A DNA stretch of 64,000 nucleotides, from the NCBI GenBank assembly GCA_025917655.1, contig CP084614.1, forward strand, positions 62,001 to 126,000, written 5' to 3'. The notes beneath the pieces are model-generated. The model ran no database searches and was not told the DNA's origin. It saw only the letters and a list, made by a program, of their open reading frames with translations. The stretch comes from Chlorella sorokiniana (taxonomy: Eukaryota; Chlorophyta; Trebouxiophyceae; Chlorellales; Chlorellaceae). Both the position numbers and the translations under genes were made by a program. Numbering within the stretch: the first letter of the stretch is position 1; each line of letters opens with the position of its first letter. This document shows, piece after piece, positions 1 to 12,300 of the stretch.

Positions 1-1
1 T

Positions 2-169
2 GGGCGGGAGCAGGTGGGCAAGGCGTTCTCGCGGTACTACCACCCCTACTCGGGCTTTGTGGCGGTGACGGCCGGCCCTGACCGGCTGGCGGTGGAGTTT
101 TACACGCTGGAGGGAGGGGAGGAGGTGGCCCACGCCATTGCCATCGACCCCAGCGGCGCCCTGCTCTAG
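2..169 (+). CDS. 3' terminal exon of an unrecognised protein
   Basis: An open frame runs from the left edge of the window for 55 codons to a TAG. It has the codon bias of the real genes here, with a compact C-terminus that includes FSRYYHPYSGF and ends IAIDPSGALL. No start lies inside the window, so this is the tail of a gene to the left. A beta-rich tail with VAVTAGPDRLAVEFY would suit the end of an extracellular phosphatase or lectin-like domain, but no family signature is visible and I do not name it. Confidence 0.6.
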   Translation, partial: GREQVGKAFSRYYHPYSGFVAVTAGPDRLAVEFYTLEGGEEVAHAIAIDPSGALL

Positions 170-572
170 CCTGGCTCCCTTAGCGCATGCCACAACCCTG
201 CAGCTCATGTATCTCACGGTCTACTGTTGTATTTTATATTGGCAGAATCTTCTTACCACACAAGTTGACATTTGTTGAAGCAATATGTCCGCTCGCTCAC
301 ATGCCACTCCGCGCCTGCTGAGCGCCAGCGCGAGGGGACGTAGGGCTGGAACCCAGCGGCGCATCTCGCTGTTCTCGTTAATCGCGCGCGACAGAGTGAA
401 TGTAGGTTCTTTTTCGCGCAGGTTTGTTTTTAAGCCAACAGGTTCCGTCCTGGAGGGCACCTTGCCTACTCGACGCTCTTTGGGGTAGTCCACCACCTTC
501 GAGCGATTTTAATGCGCTCCGATCACTTTCAAGCCCTAGAGCGCTCCACTTTACCCTCATGGGGAGCTGTCC
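170..572. other. Intergenic gap, tandem (+/+)
   Basis: About 400 bases between the stop of the left-edge gene and the next start. Frames are short and closed on both strands. It should hold the 3' UTR of the first gene and the promoter and 5' UTR of the SGNH gene. No repeat or RNA gene was recognised, and no clear TGTAA poly(A) signal was seen just after the stop. Confidence 0.4.
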
Positions 573-3500
573 ATGCTGCCAAACCCTGCCCACAACCCCG
601 TTCGGCAGTCTCGATGGCTGCTGGTGCTAGCAGTCAGTCTCGCAATAATCCTAGGTGAGCGCCGCAGCGAGCGAGCCTGGCTGGGTGCTTCATGTCGAGC
701 GTCGGATGTCCCGGCGCGGATGTTACCCTCCCAGCGCCACGGCTGACCGCCTGGCCGCACACTTTGTTCTGTGCTGCCTGTTGTCATCCCCGCAATCCTG
801 GTTTTATTGTGTGCAGGGGAAGCTATCCGGCAGCAGGGGCTGGGCGGCGGGTGTGGCGCGCTCCCCGCCCGCCGCTGCGACGCTCCACACGCCGACCCGC
901 TGGCCAGCCTGCGGCGGCGCATGGAAATGCCCTGGCAGGCGGTGCTGACTGAAGAGGAGCGCGCCCGCGGCATCTCCTTTACGGCAGCGGCGGCCGCCTG
1001 CGGCGGTGGGGCGGCGCCTGCTGGAGGGCCAGCCCATCCACGTGCACCTGCTGGGGGTTCCATCACCGCCCAGGGCCGCTACGCCGAGCTGCTCGCGGCG
1101 TGGCTCAACGCCAGCTTCCCCACTCGTGAGCGCCCGCCAGCGCATTGCGCCTCTTGAGGGACTGGAAGCCTGGCGTCGCACGGTGCCTGGGTGGCAGGCA
1201 CGCACCCAGGGCGCCTCCCATCCTACCCCTGTGCTTGACCTGCAGCATGGTTCGCGCCCTGACCAATCATACATGCCCACCCTCTCCAAACCCTGCATCT
1301 GCATGCCGCCTTGCGCCATCAACCTGCATCAATCGCAGCCTCCTTGCTGTCGCAGGGGCCACACGGTGACCAACCACGCCTACCCCGCCTCCACCAGCAG
1401 CTACCTCGCGCCCTGCTTCGAGTGCCTGGTGAAGGGGCCTGCGGACCTGGGTGGGTGGAGCAACATGCCACGCTTTTTCAGAGCTTGATATGTCATGTTC
1501 CATCGCCCTGCTGCTCGTTGGGGAAGGGCCTGCGGAGCATGGTGGCTTGGTTGTTTGGCTGGCTGGTCGCCAGGCAGCAGGGATCTTAGGAGGCAAAGGG
1601 GCAGCTTGACGGCGGTGCTCCTGTCCATCAGGGGAAGGGGAAGTGAGGTAGCTCTCGTGAGCAGCGTGACAGGGAGGGTGCTGGCAGCGCGACGCTTCAT
1701 GCAATCCCACCTGCCTGCAGCCCAGCCAAGCTCAATTTTGCATGGCACGCTTCCCATTTCTTTGCTTTCTTTTGGCTTTTTATGAATGCATCAGTGGTTG
1801 TGGAGCTGACCCTCAACGACCGCGTGGCGCACACCTTTGACGCCCCCGAGCGCCGCGCCTACGAGCAGCTGCTGCGCAGGCGCTGCGCGTGCCAGGTGCT
1901 GCTGCTGAAGCCGCTGCTGCTGCACTGTGTACAGCTGCTGCTGCTGAGATGCATGGCTAGTTTGGCAGAGCTGCGGCCTGCCAGCATGCGGACGCCGTTC
2001 CCTCATCAACCCATCAGCCACCCCCCTGCTGCTGCTCCTTCCGCCCGGCTGCGCTGTCGCGGGTTTGCGTCTTTGCGTCGCGCTTGCGTTCCTCGGCAGC
2101 AGGGTTTGCGGCAGGGCGGGCAGTTGTTGGCGGGGCAGGCGCTGCGCTTCCGGCCAGGCTGTTTTGGTGCCTTCTGGCGTTGAGCGCGCGACGCTTGACC
2201 TTGGCGTGACCGACCCCTGCCCACCCTGCTCCTGCCAGGCCCCCCGCGCTGCTGCTGCTGCACTCTTATGCGTGGTGGATTGCGTTTGGCGACGGCCAGG
2301 CCGACGGTCTGTTCTACCCCATCACCGAGGGCCAGCTCACCTTCTTCTCTCAGGTGCTGGCTGGCTGCCGGGTTCGCTGTGGGGCGGGGCATGTGTGTGT
2401 GTGTGTGTGTGTTTGGGGGGGATAGGGTGGGGGCGCTTTCGAGGCTGTTGCTGCCACAGCCCGTCCTTGCAAGTGCTGAAGGTAGCAGCTGTCGTCCCAT
2501 GTTTCACCGTCCCGCCTTTCTTCCCAACGCCGCCCGCCGCAGTATTACGACGTGCCGGCGTTGTCGGTGCGCACGGCAGCGTGGCGCCTCATGAGGGCCG
2601 GGCTGAAGGGCTTCAACGTGAGCTCAGCGCCCTGCCGTGGCTCCGCCTCTGCCCTCGCCGAGGACGCTGCCGCCTGCTCCTGCGCAGCTGTCGACTGGTT
2701 GTTGTTTGATTGACCGTCACGACGTTGCCCTCCTCCCCTGCCCCGCCTGTTTGTCTCCCAGAAAAGTCATTCATCTTGCATCAACAAAAAGGCCGGTTTG
2801 TCTCCCTCCAAGCCCTCTCACCTTCCAAAGCAACGCCGCTCGCAGGTATCCAAGGTGCTGGTCTCAGACGCCACCGGCCCCGTCTCCGGCCAACCACTGC
2901 CCGTGGCTCCCCCAACCACCGCAACTTCTATTATTATGCCGACATGTGAGCTTGGCGGCGATTCAGGGGCAAAGGGGCTGGGGCGTGCTGCGAGTCTTGG
3001 GCGCACGCTTGATGCTGCCGCGCTGTTGGCCGCCCTCTGGCCGCCTGCTGCTGCCCAGCAGATTTGTAACTGCATGCGCCTGCTTCATCTCAACACGCCG
3101 GGCACCTAGCATCGAACGAGGCTCTTCAGCCACCAGCTCTGCTCCCTGCAACAAACATGCTGCGTCGAGTGGCCATTCCGCTGCTCCCAGCATCCTGCAT
3201 CGCGCCCGCTCCTCCCTGCAGAATCCACCCCGCCAGCAAAGGCTACACCCTGCTTGCCGAGCTGCTGGTGGCGGCGGTCAGCCAAGGCGTGGAGGACGCA
3301 GCTTTTGGGCGCCAGCTGGCGCCGCGGGACGATGCGCGGCTGGCGGCACCGCTGCCCCCATGATCCCTTCCAGCGCCGACGAGCGCACCACCTTCTGTGC
3401 CATGCAGGCGAGTCATGCGTATCGTGCATAGCGCAGTGCGCATGGACACACCATGCGCAGCCTGGTGGCTGGGCTGACAGGGATGGGAGGGCAGCAGGGC

Positions 3501-4609
3501 TGGCATGGCCACTGGCTGCATCTGCGCCTCCGGCCTCATGCTTCCTTTGACACCACCCAACGAAGGCCTCACAATGGCCTCACTCGCTCCGGCTCCCTCC
3601 AACACGGCGCCTGGCCCTTTCCCTCGTGCCGCCCTGGCCCCCTGCAGGAGCGCTTCAAACCTGCTGTGGTGGCCAGGCGCGGGTTTGAGTACCGCGCAGA
3701 GCGGCCGGAGGGCCGCAGCTTTGTCGATCAGAAGTGGGCGTGGTCCGGGCGCGCGCCAGGTGGGTACCTCCTGCCCATGGTCACGTTTCTCAGTACTTTT
3801 CTTATTCCGAGGGTATCCAACTGGGCCCTTTTTCAATTGTTGGACTTCCGTATTGCATTTCACCGGGCTGTCAGTGGCAGGCGGATGGCAGCTCTGCCCT
3901 GCATGCAAACGCTTGGGGCTGGAGCCCCACGGGCTGCCTCTTGAAGCGCTACGAGGCGGCCGCGCATTAGCCAGTAATCTCACTGCTCTTGAACCTGGTC
4001 CTGTTCTGCCCTTGGCAGGGGACTGGGCTGAGTTGGAGATTGACACGCGGAACAGCCAGCCCCGCCCGGCTCCAACCTCACGGCAGCAGTAGCTACAGCA
4101 GCAGCAGCAAACGCCGCCGCGGGAAACCATGCCGCAACCGCCGCTGCGGCGCGAGAGGAGGGGGGCTGCTGGCGCCGATGCGCAGGCCCAGGTGTACTTG
4201 GTCCGCCTGCGCAGCTATGAGCACATGGGCCGGGCGGCGGTGGAGTGCGTGGGCGGCTGCACGTGCGAGGGGTCGGTGATGGAGAATGGATGGGACCATC
4301 CGACCTCCATTTTCGAGGCCTATGCCTTCAAGGTGAGCTACAAGAGCGTGTCCGGGATCAGTTAGAAGCATCAGAGGTGCATGATTGCGGTGTGTTCGGT
4401 TTCTCTCCAAACTTCGGGCTAGTCGGGTTTGGGTTGGCTGCTTCCTCAACTCAGGGTGGCCATGACCCCTGCAGGCCTCGCAGCACGCACGCTGCAGGAT
4501 CCGTGTCTCCATTGAGAAGAGCGAGGGTGTTGAGCCGGGTGCTCTGCAGAAGGTGGTGCTCGCAGCAGCGCTGGTGGGGCACCCGCTGGCGGCTGAGGCG
4601 GTTGCATGA
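573..4609 (+). CDS. SGNH/GDSL-fold membrane-anchored hydrolase-like protein (copy 1)
   Basis: Probable exons: 573-654, 817-1125, 1356-1450, 1795-1888, 2239-2353, 2543-2617, 2845-2945, 3222-3407, 3648-3759, 4019-4332, 4474-4609. The ATG is the first after an in-frame TAG and opens a short basic tail plus a hydrophobic stretch (WLLVLAVSLAIIL), so a type II membrane or secretory protein is expected. The block-I serine motif reads GGSITAQGRY and the catalytic-type Asp/His block reads YADIIHP, as in SGNH esterases. A C-terminal region with FVDQKWAW and CEGSVMENGW follows. The same order of motifs recurs in the minus-strand gene at 42114-45789, which supports the model. The intron after position 3407 has a GC donor. 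Frame changes occur at short G/C runs near 1008, 1053, 2909 and 3355, each one base short, so either the assembly is wrong or the copy is decaying; uniform exon conservation favours the former. The substrate is unknown; a surface glycan esterase or acyltransferase role is only inference. Confidence 0.75.
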
Positions 4610-4973
4610 GCAGGTGGACTGTGGCAGTGTGCCTAGGCGCTGTGGTGAACAGATCCCCTTATTTAATTTGTTGAATTGATGATATCTTGTGGTGACAAGC
4701 AATGCCGGCAATCTTGTGGAAATTTGCTTCCTGGCCATAGGAAGACAGACAGCCGCCGCCTACCTGCAGCGGGAGCTGTTGCTGCTGCCGCTGCGGCAGG
4801 TGTTGCATGCCACCGGCATGCCAGCCGCAGCAGGGGCTCCATGCTGTCGCCATGATGCCGCGATGCCTCCAGTGGCCTTAGATCAGAAGTCTGGCAGCAT
4901 TAACACAGTATTTGGAACTCGTTCTGCACGATCGTGAACCGCAAACACAAGTGGGCGAGAGCTGTGCAGGAAA

Positions 4974-6688
4974 ATGAGCGGCGAGGAGCTTGTTTTCGCC
5001 GATCTGAAGGGTCAGACCCTTGTGAAGGCGCCCGGTAGCATCAACGGGTGAGCACCGATCGCACGCGCCGCGGCAACTGAACCCAGTTCCGGCACGGCGG
5101 TGCAGCGTTGCTTTGAGGTCCCTGTCGGCGATTTGTTCGATCGGAAGCGCCCGCCGAGGCGATGAGCAGTCGTCGTTTCACGCCCGCGCGTCGCGGCGGC
5201 AGCACGTGCGCTCCTTTGCCCTGCCGTCTTAATGGCGCACGACCCTTCTTCGCCGCAGGGAGAGCTTCGCGATCAAGAACCTGGAGGAGTGCAGGTATGA
5301 CTGGCGTCACTCTTGCGAGAGGCCCCGTACGGCTGCTTTTCCGTTGTCCCTGCAGCACCCACCTCCCCAAAAGCGCTTGAGTCACTGAGTCGACCCCTTC
5401 TCCTTGCCACCCGCTCCTTTCCACCTGCCCTTCAGCGTGTTCATCCTGGACTATTCCAGCGAGGTGGAGGTGTCCAACTGCACCAACTGCCAGATTTTCG
5501 TGGGTGAGCAGCGGCGGCACGAGGGCTGCTCTCGTGCTGGCAACATCAGCTTGGCGTTTGTGGGGCTCAGCCATAAGAGCTTGTTTGAACCCAGTTGCAT
5601 TGCCAGATCCGCAGCTGCTGAGGCCACATATATTCTTCCTCCCTTTGTTCGTCGCCCTTCAGGCCCCGTGGACGGCCTCGCCAGCTTCACCGGCTGCACC
5701 AACTGCCAGGTGGCGGTTGCCAGCAATGGCTTCCGTGCCGACGGCTGCACAAACTGCGAGTTTGGTGAGTGTTACGGAGATTTCAGGCGCCGCAGACAGA
5801 GCAGTAAATATAGATGCTGTGGTTGCAGCTGGGGGCCCACCGCAGGACATTAACCCCGACAGCTGTAGCACCGCTTTACTTGCCTGCCCACTCCCCGCTC
5901 TCGTGCGCCACAGGCCTCTTTTCCGCCACCCAGCCCGCCATCTCCGGCTGCTCCGGCATCCGCATTGGCTGCTGGACAGGCGCTACGCGCAGCTGTCCCG
6001 CCACTTTGTCGCCGCCAACCTGGACCCAGGAGCCAACCAGTGGAACAAGGCGGGTGCTGCGGTGCTTGATTTGTTGAGAAGGAGATGCATGCATCCTTCG
6101 TGGGTCGTGTCTTGAATTAGACACGGCCGTGGAGGGGCAGCAATCACGTTGTGCTGCGCCTGGGGCGCTTTTGGCAGCGGCACCATTCTTTTCATGGAGG
6201 CAGCAAGGCGAGAACCATGGCGGTATTGCCTGCGACGCTGAAACCATCAACTCTCCTGCCGCCGCTGGCGCGTTTGGCTGCAGGTGTACGATGCGAGTGC
6301 CGACGAGGGGGCCGCCCCCAACTTTGAGCTGGTGACTGAGCTGGGTGAGCTGGCTGCTGCGGGCGAGACGAGCATCTCTCCTGCAGCACATGGGCAAGAA
6401 GGGCTGCAAGATTTCAATCCAGCTGCCCGCAGCGACACTTGCTTGGATCTGCAGAAGCCTGCTCCTGACAGGGCGCCAGAAGTCTCTCAGAGGGTCTCTC
6501 TTCACGCCACGACCGTTGTTTTTTGTTTTCTCTAGTAAACTGTGGCTTCCTGCGCAGGCGATTACTGGGAGGTGCCCCTGGAGAGCTTTGGCCCGCCTGA
6601 GAACCCGGTGCCGGGCCCTGAAGGCCAGCTGTACCAGGTGCCTGGGAGGGCATGCGGCTGCCTGAGCCTGAGCTTCCTTGTCCTGTGA
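4974..6688 (+). CDS. RP2: RP2-like protein with C-CAP/TBCC domain
   Basis: Exons 4974-5047, 5259-5294, 5436-5503, 5663-5764, 5914-6049, 6284-6344, 6559-6637. If the last exon is read through, a TGA lies at 6686-6688; if it splices at 6637, the frame joins the clathrin light-chain exons downstream. The protein opens MSGEELVFADLKGQTLVKAPG and carries the cysteine-rich beta-helix of tubulin cofactor C-like domains (NCTNCQIFVG, GCTNCQ, GCTNCEFG, ATQPAISGCSGI). The block ending NQWNKVYDAS matches the end of the RP2 core. RP2 proteins are GTPase-activating proteins for Arl3 in ciliary and Golgi trafficking. Two features differ from human RP2: the N-terminus lacks the MGC acylation signal, and the position of the arginine finger (FFR before the Cys) reads SFT. 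The intron after 6049 has a GC donor (AAG/GCGGGT). One base is missing near 5976, where ACAGGC should probably read ACAGGGC. Confidence 0.85.
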
Positions 6689-6792
6689 TCAACAGCAGTT
6701 GTGCTGTGGAGTGGGCTGCGCGGAGCTCCACCTGGGTATCCCAACACCTGGAGCGGCCGGGCAGGATGCCAAGCGTCACGCTCTCTTCCCTC

Positions 6793-8671
6793 ATGCCCCG
6801 CCCTTCTACCTCATGCCCTGTGCCCTCCTTCCTGCTGCAGCCTCCAACGACGGCGCCTCCTGCGCCGGAGCCAGCCTTTGGCGCTGGCGAGGGCGCTGTG
6901 CTGGAAAACGGCACGGGCGAGGTGCCTGTGGCGGCGCCGCCCCGGCCGGGAGGCGCCATCCCAGACGACTTCCTGGCCGCTGGCGGGGAGGTGCGCGCTG
7001 CTTTCTTCCTGATTCATTCAATTCACGAGCACTGTGTCAGCCAGCCTGCCAGTCACATCAACCGAGTACGAGTGCAGCATGCCCGTGCACACGTCTGCTT
7101 CCTGCTTCTCACTGCCACGGCAGCCCCTGAGCCTTGCCCACCCATGCGCCTTCCACGACTTTTGCACTCCTCACACCCCATTCACCTTAACCCACACCGC
7201 TGCCCCCGCACCCCCTTCCCCCACTGATACAACCTGTTGAGAGGACAGCCCTAAGCACTCTTCCCGTTCACGGCCGCAGTGTCTCTCTTTTACATACGCC
7301 CACACTCTCGCGCTCCCGCAGCCGCTCACATGGTGCCTCCTGATCTTCTCCACGCGCAGCACGTGCCCAGCGACCAGGCGGAGACCGTGTCCAGCGGGCT
7401 GCTGGAGCCGGCGGCGGCGGGGGCGACCACCCGGCGGTGGCGGCCGCCAAGGCCCGCCTGCAGCAGCGCATGAAGGATCAGGCGGCGTAAGTGCTTGCGT
7501 GTGTGTGGAGGGGGTGGGATGGGGCAAGCCGGGAGGGGTTAGGTGTGGCAGAGAATAGCGGCCGCAAGTGTTCTTCCACTGCCTTTCTGCGCCCGCTTCC
7601 GGTTGCGCACAGCGTCGATCGCCTGGCTGGCTGCTCCGCTGGTCTTTTGCAGCAAGGAGGCCGAAGAGAAGCGGGCGCTGCAGGCGACAGCCACCAAGTA
7701 CCTGGAGCAGTTTTACGAGGTGCGTTGGTACCGCCTGTGCCCACATGTGCCCTTCCTGACGCATGCAGCAGACTCTCCCTGGCCTGCCAGCCTCAGTCAA
7801 GCAGAGGGTGCTGGCGTCTTTGTCCGCGCTTCTCCTGCTCAAGTCTCATGTCTTACACCCATCCTTCATCTCAAGCAATTCCTTGCGTCGTCGCTGCTGC
7901 AGCGGCGCAACAGGAGCAAGGAGGAGCGCATCAAGCTGGTCCGCGAGGCGGCGGAGGGCAGGGGTGCGCCGCTGTGATTCACGACATGCGCTTGCCGTGG
8001 CATGCTTGACGACCGCACGTTTGACCTGCAGGGCATGCGCCAGCAGCCACGAGCTGTCAGCTCGCTGCAGCACGGGCGCATGGCACGGTGCTGCTTGACT
8101 CCCAAGCTGCCTGCCCTGTCCAGTCGCCCTGGAGTCGACAGCTGTCCTTGCTCAAGCACTCCCCACAGCAAAGCATGCACCGCACCCTTCCCGGCCCGCA
8201 GGCAGCGGCGAGCTGGGCCCCAGCGGTGACAGCGAGCCCGATCGCGTCATCTCCATGATCGACTTCAACCTGGCCAGGCCCAACGGCACCGGTGAGCACT
8301 TGGCTCCAGTGGGCCCTGCAGTTGGCATGTCCTGGGATGAAGAGCTGCGCTGGCCCGGCAGCACGGCAGAAGTGTGCCTGCCGGCCTGCCAGAGGGGAGC
8401 TGGGTCGGGAGCCGAGGGCCGGCGGGCGCAGGTCTGCCTGCGCAGACAAGACAAGCTGCAGCACAAGGGAGGCCCTGCTGCGCATTGGACCAGGCGTTGA
8501 TGCCATCGCCACTGGCAAGCGCCACTTGCAAGCAGAGTGGTGGCTGTGGTGGACTGATTGCGGCCCTGCTCCCCTCTCTGTACCGCAGACCTGTCCCGCT
8601 TCAAGTCGGTGCTTTTCACCTGCAAGGCCAAGGGGAGCATGCCCTCGGCGGTGCCTGTGCCAGCCACTTGA
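6793..8671 (+). CDS. CLC: Clathrin light chain
   Basis: Exons (6793 or 6841)-6990, 7360-7486, 7653-7719, 7903-7963, 8202-8291, 8589-8671. The middle is a charged coiled coil (KARLQQRMKDQAAKEAEEKR, then YLEQFYE and RRNRSKEERIK). The end, RVISMIDFN followed by DLSRFKSVLF, is the conserved tail of clathrin light chains, which bind the heavy-chain hub and regulate coat assembly on endocytic and Golgi vesicles. An ATG at 6793 is in frame, but a good 3' splice site (CTGCTGCAG) at 6840 also allows direct joining to the RP2 exons in phase 0, making one fusion protein. A G5 run at 7419-7423 is one base short for the frame. There is no space for a normal promoter upstream, so either a fusion or a dicistronic mRNA is likely. 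Confidence 0.8.
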
Positions 8672-9357
8672 GGTCAGGGCTGGAGCGCCGTCGTCGCAAG
8701 CGCCCCCAACTTGGCACCTCGAGTGGGCGATGCAGCCTCCAAACGGTGGCCATTGGACCGAACTGGTCCCACGTTGCTTCTCCTTCAGAATTTTGGCGAA
8801 TGTCCTTCGTTCCCCTCTTTTCGCAGCCTCCTTTGCCTAGCCCATGAACGAATGGCCTGTGTGCTGCATGCGATGCAACCAACGACGCACAAGTCGAGCT
8901 GCATACCCCTGTGTGTACCTGGCATGCACAAGCAAACGCAACCTGCGATTCTGGGAGCTCTGTCAGCTCAATCCACCTGCAGCGGTATCACTGCTGAACG
9001 GCTGGCACCAGCCTTGATTTGTCGCAGCGCCAGCAGCAAGCAAGCAAGCTGCGCTCTGGCTACGCCAGCTCATCACTAGGTTGCAGCAGATTGCATACGA
9101 AGCTGGCAGGCACTCGACCCCCAAGCCAGCCGCCTGTGAGCGCCAACCAACTCTTTTCGCAACACTTTGCTTCTCTATGGACTGCATCATTCACAAAATG
9201 ATGAACCAGGAGCTCAAAGCACCATTCCCATGCCTGACGCTCAGCCGGCTTGGCCGGCCCTGCTTCAGCATGCTGGCTGCGCAGCCAGCGGGTGCTGGCC
9301 CGAGCGCCATCGAGATCGCTGAACAGGCTCGGCTCCAGGCGCTCGATTGACGCACGG
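8672..9357. other. Convergent intergenic region
   Basis: Some 690 bases between the clathrin light-chain stop and the malate dehydrogenase stop, less GC-rich than the genes. It should hold the two 3' UTRs, facing each other. No frame with gene-like composition and no repeat was seen. Confidence 0.4.
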
Positions 9358-12300
9358 CTACTGCGCCTCCGCCAGGCACTCGAACGCCAGCGCCTTCTCC
9401 TCCACCAGCTCGTCGCCGGTGGCCTTCATCTTGGCGGCGGAGGCCTCGTCGATGGGCAGGCCCTGCGAAACGAAAAGGAGACATCCGGAGGATAGAAGGA
9501 TGGGGAGCGTTGAAGCGATAAGTGGAGGCGGAGGGAGCCCCCAACACATGCAGGGAAGCGCGATTTTGATGACTGAAGTTTTTGGGGACTCAGGCGAGTT
9601 GGCGGACTGCAAGCTGGCACAAAACGGGGATGCACTCGACGCACAAGGCGGCAAGGCAGCAGCGAGGGCTGGGCGGGCCTACACCAGGGAGCCTTTTAGG
9701 GGGGGAGAGGGGGGGGGGATGCGCCAGCAGCAGAGGGGCGGCAAAGCCGCACCTGCACGATCGACCACTTGCCGTGCTTGCAGGTGACAGGGAAGGAGTA
9801 GACGACGCCCTTGGGAGCGTCGTAGCTGCCGTCGCTGTACACGCCCATGGACACGTAGGTCCCCTCTGCGGCGGCAGTAGCAGGGGCAGGCGCATATGGA
9901 ACGTCAGCAGGGAGCAGAGGGGAGGGCTGTGCCGCTGTCACCGGGGAGGAGGGAAGGGAGGGAAGTGTTGCTTGTCGAGCGGATTGGAGCGGAGCCTTGC
10001 CGACTCAACAGGAGGCACGGCAGGAACGAGCAACGCAGGGACAGCAGGTTGCAAGAGGCAAGGGGCAGACCAAACGCAGCCACAGCCATGCGGGGCGGGG
10101 CACCCACCCGGCGTGCCCAGCACCCAGTCCCGGATGTGGTCGCAGGCGGAGGAGGCCGCGGAGAGGGCGGACGACAGGCCGCGGGCCTGCGGGACGCCAC
10201 ACAAACACAGCGTCGGTCGGAAGTTGATTGCAGCAATGTGGCAAACAGCAAAACAGCCTGCATCCGCTGGTTGGCTAGCGCTCAACAAGAGCAGGCAGAA
10301 ACGCTTGCCTTGATGATGGCGGCACCGCGCTGCTGCACGGTGGCAATGAAGTCGCCGTCCAGGTAGGCGTCGTCGCCGATGACCTGGCAGGAGGGAGGGG
10401 GGTAATTATCGAAGAAGAAGGGGGTCAAAACATGAACGAGATGGAGGCAATACAGCACAGAATGACAGGACAGTATAATTCAGGAAGGGAAGGCCCGGGC
10501 GAGAACCAATTGACGAGCAACCAACCGAGGAGCAGCACGGCGGACAGTCGGCCAGCGGCACAGGGCAGCCGCGGCGCTTACAGAAAACCAGGGCCTGAAC
10601 ACTGTGCAAAAAAAACTCCCTCTTCTTCCCACGGGCCACGCGGCGAAGCACCTGGCGCGCGGGCTTGCCGTCGATGGTGGCGTGGTTGACGTCGGGGTAC
10701 TGGGTGGAGGAGTGGTTGCCCCAGATGATCACGTTCTTGACCTTGGACACGTGCACCCCGCTGCGCTCAGACAGCTGCACACGGGGGAGGCGTGTGTGGG
10801 TGTGTGGGGAAGTAAGGGAGAGCTTGTGGTGGTGTGGCAGAGAAAGTCTGCGTGTTATTGTATGCACAAAGACAAATTGGTGCAGAGCTGATTGCGACAG
10901 CCGACTTGCAGCAGGTGCGCCAGCCAGCCAGCCAGCCAACCGTTGGCCGCCATGCAGGGCTGACAACCTGCAGCAAGTATCAGGTCCACACCCGAGCGGC
11001 ACCCCGCCCCAGCCCCTAGCGGTGCCCTGTGCCATGCTGCCTGTGCTTGCCTGGCCCAGCGCGCGGTTGTGGTCCAGGCGGGTCAGACAGGTGATGTTCT
11101 CTGCGGGAGGAAGCAAAGGGAGGGAGGACATGGCAAACGCAGGTCGGAAGGCCAGCAGCACTAGCCAGCCCCATCGCCTGACGTGTACGCAAGCATTTCA
11201 TGCCAGGAGGCTGCGAGACGCACATCGAAGCCAGCGGACAAGCAGGGAGCAGGGGCAGCCCCAGCAGCACATGTCGATGGGCAGCCGGCAGCGGCGCGTG
11301 CACCCCTGGAAAGCGCCGACAGCGGCGGCGGCGGGCAGCGCACCGGGGGGATGGAGGGGGCATGCTCCTTCAGGATGAGGGAGTTGGTGTTGGCGGGGTT
11401 GGCAACAACCAGCACCTGCTTGGGGTGGTAGCGAGTGGGTGGGTGGGTGGGGGAATTGGGTTGGGGCTGGTGTGTGTCTGTGTCAGTGGGTGGGGGAGTT
11501 GGGTTGGGGCTGGTGTATGTCTATGTCACGAGGCCGGCGAGAGGCGAGGAGGGTGGGCAGAATAAAAGCATGGTGGATCGCAGGGCGTGTTGAGTGAGAG
11601 GAAGGTGCGTGGGTGGAAAGCTTTCAAAGGCCTGCAGCGACCAGAACGCCGCAGCCACTGCCATGGTCCTTTGGGGCACAGCGGATGGAGCAGGAGCAGC
11701 AGCGGCAGTTTGTTGCGCGGCGCCCGCACCTTGCAGCCGGGCGCGGCGTGCTTCTCAAGCGCCGAAGCCTGAGCCTTGTAGATCGCCACGTTCTTGCTCA
11801 TAACGTCCTTGCGCTCCATGCCCGCCTGCCCCGGGGGGGACAGAGCACAAAGAATTGAGCATTTTGATATGGTGCGGGACGATGATGGTTTGCGGTGCGT
11901 AGGGGAATGTTTGCATAGGGAAAGAAAGCAGCATGTGGGAGCGGCGGAAGCGATTCGCGGCATGCAACCCCGCTGCCAGCTACCCCCTGCCTCTGCAGCC
12001 GCTGTGCTCAGCGACGGCGCCGCAGCAGACGAGGGGGTGCGCAGCGCAAGCAGGCGGCGCTGCCCTTGTCTGTAGGGCAGCGGGTGCAAGCGCTGCTGCT
12101 GGCCCGGCCGCCCCAGGGAGCAGCGCGGTGCGCACCTTGCGAGGGAAGCCGCCGACCATGACGGCGACGTCCACCCCCTGCACGCCTCCTCCACATCGGT
12201 GGTGGCCAGCACGCCTGAGGTGATGGAACAGCAGCAGCAAGGATGAGGGGGAGGATGGCGAGAGGAGCGGTGTGCAGGCATAAGACATGATGCTCAAGCA

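Noticed and set aside
573-4609. SGNH copy 1 as a pseudogene
   Set aside because: All breaks are single missing G/C bases at short runs, as in clearly essential genes nearby; motifs and splice sites are intact.
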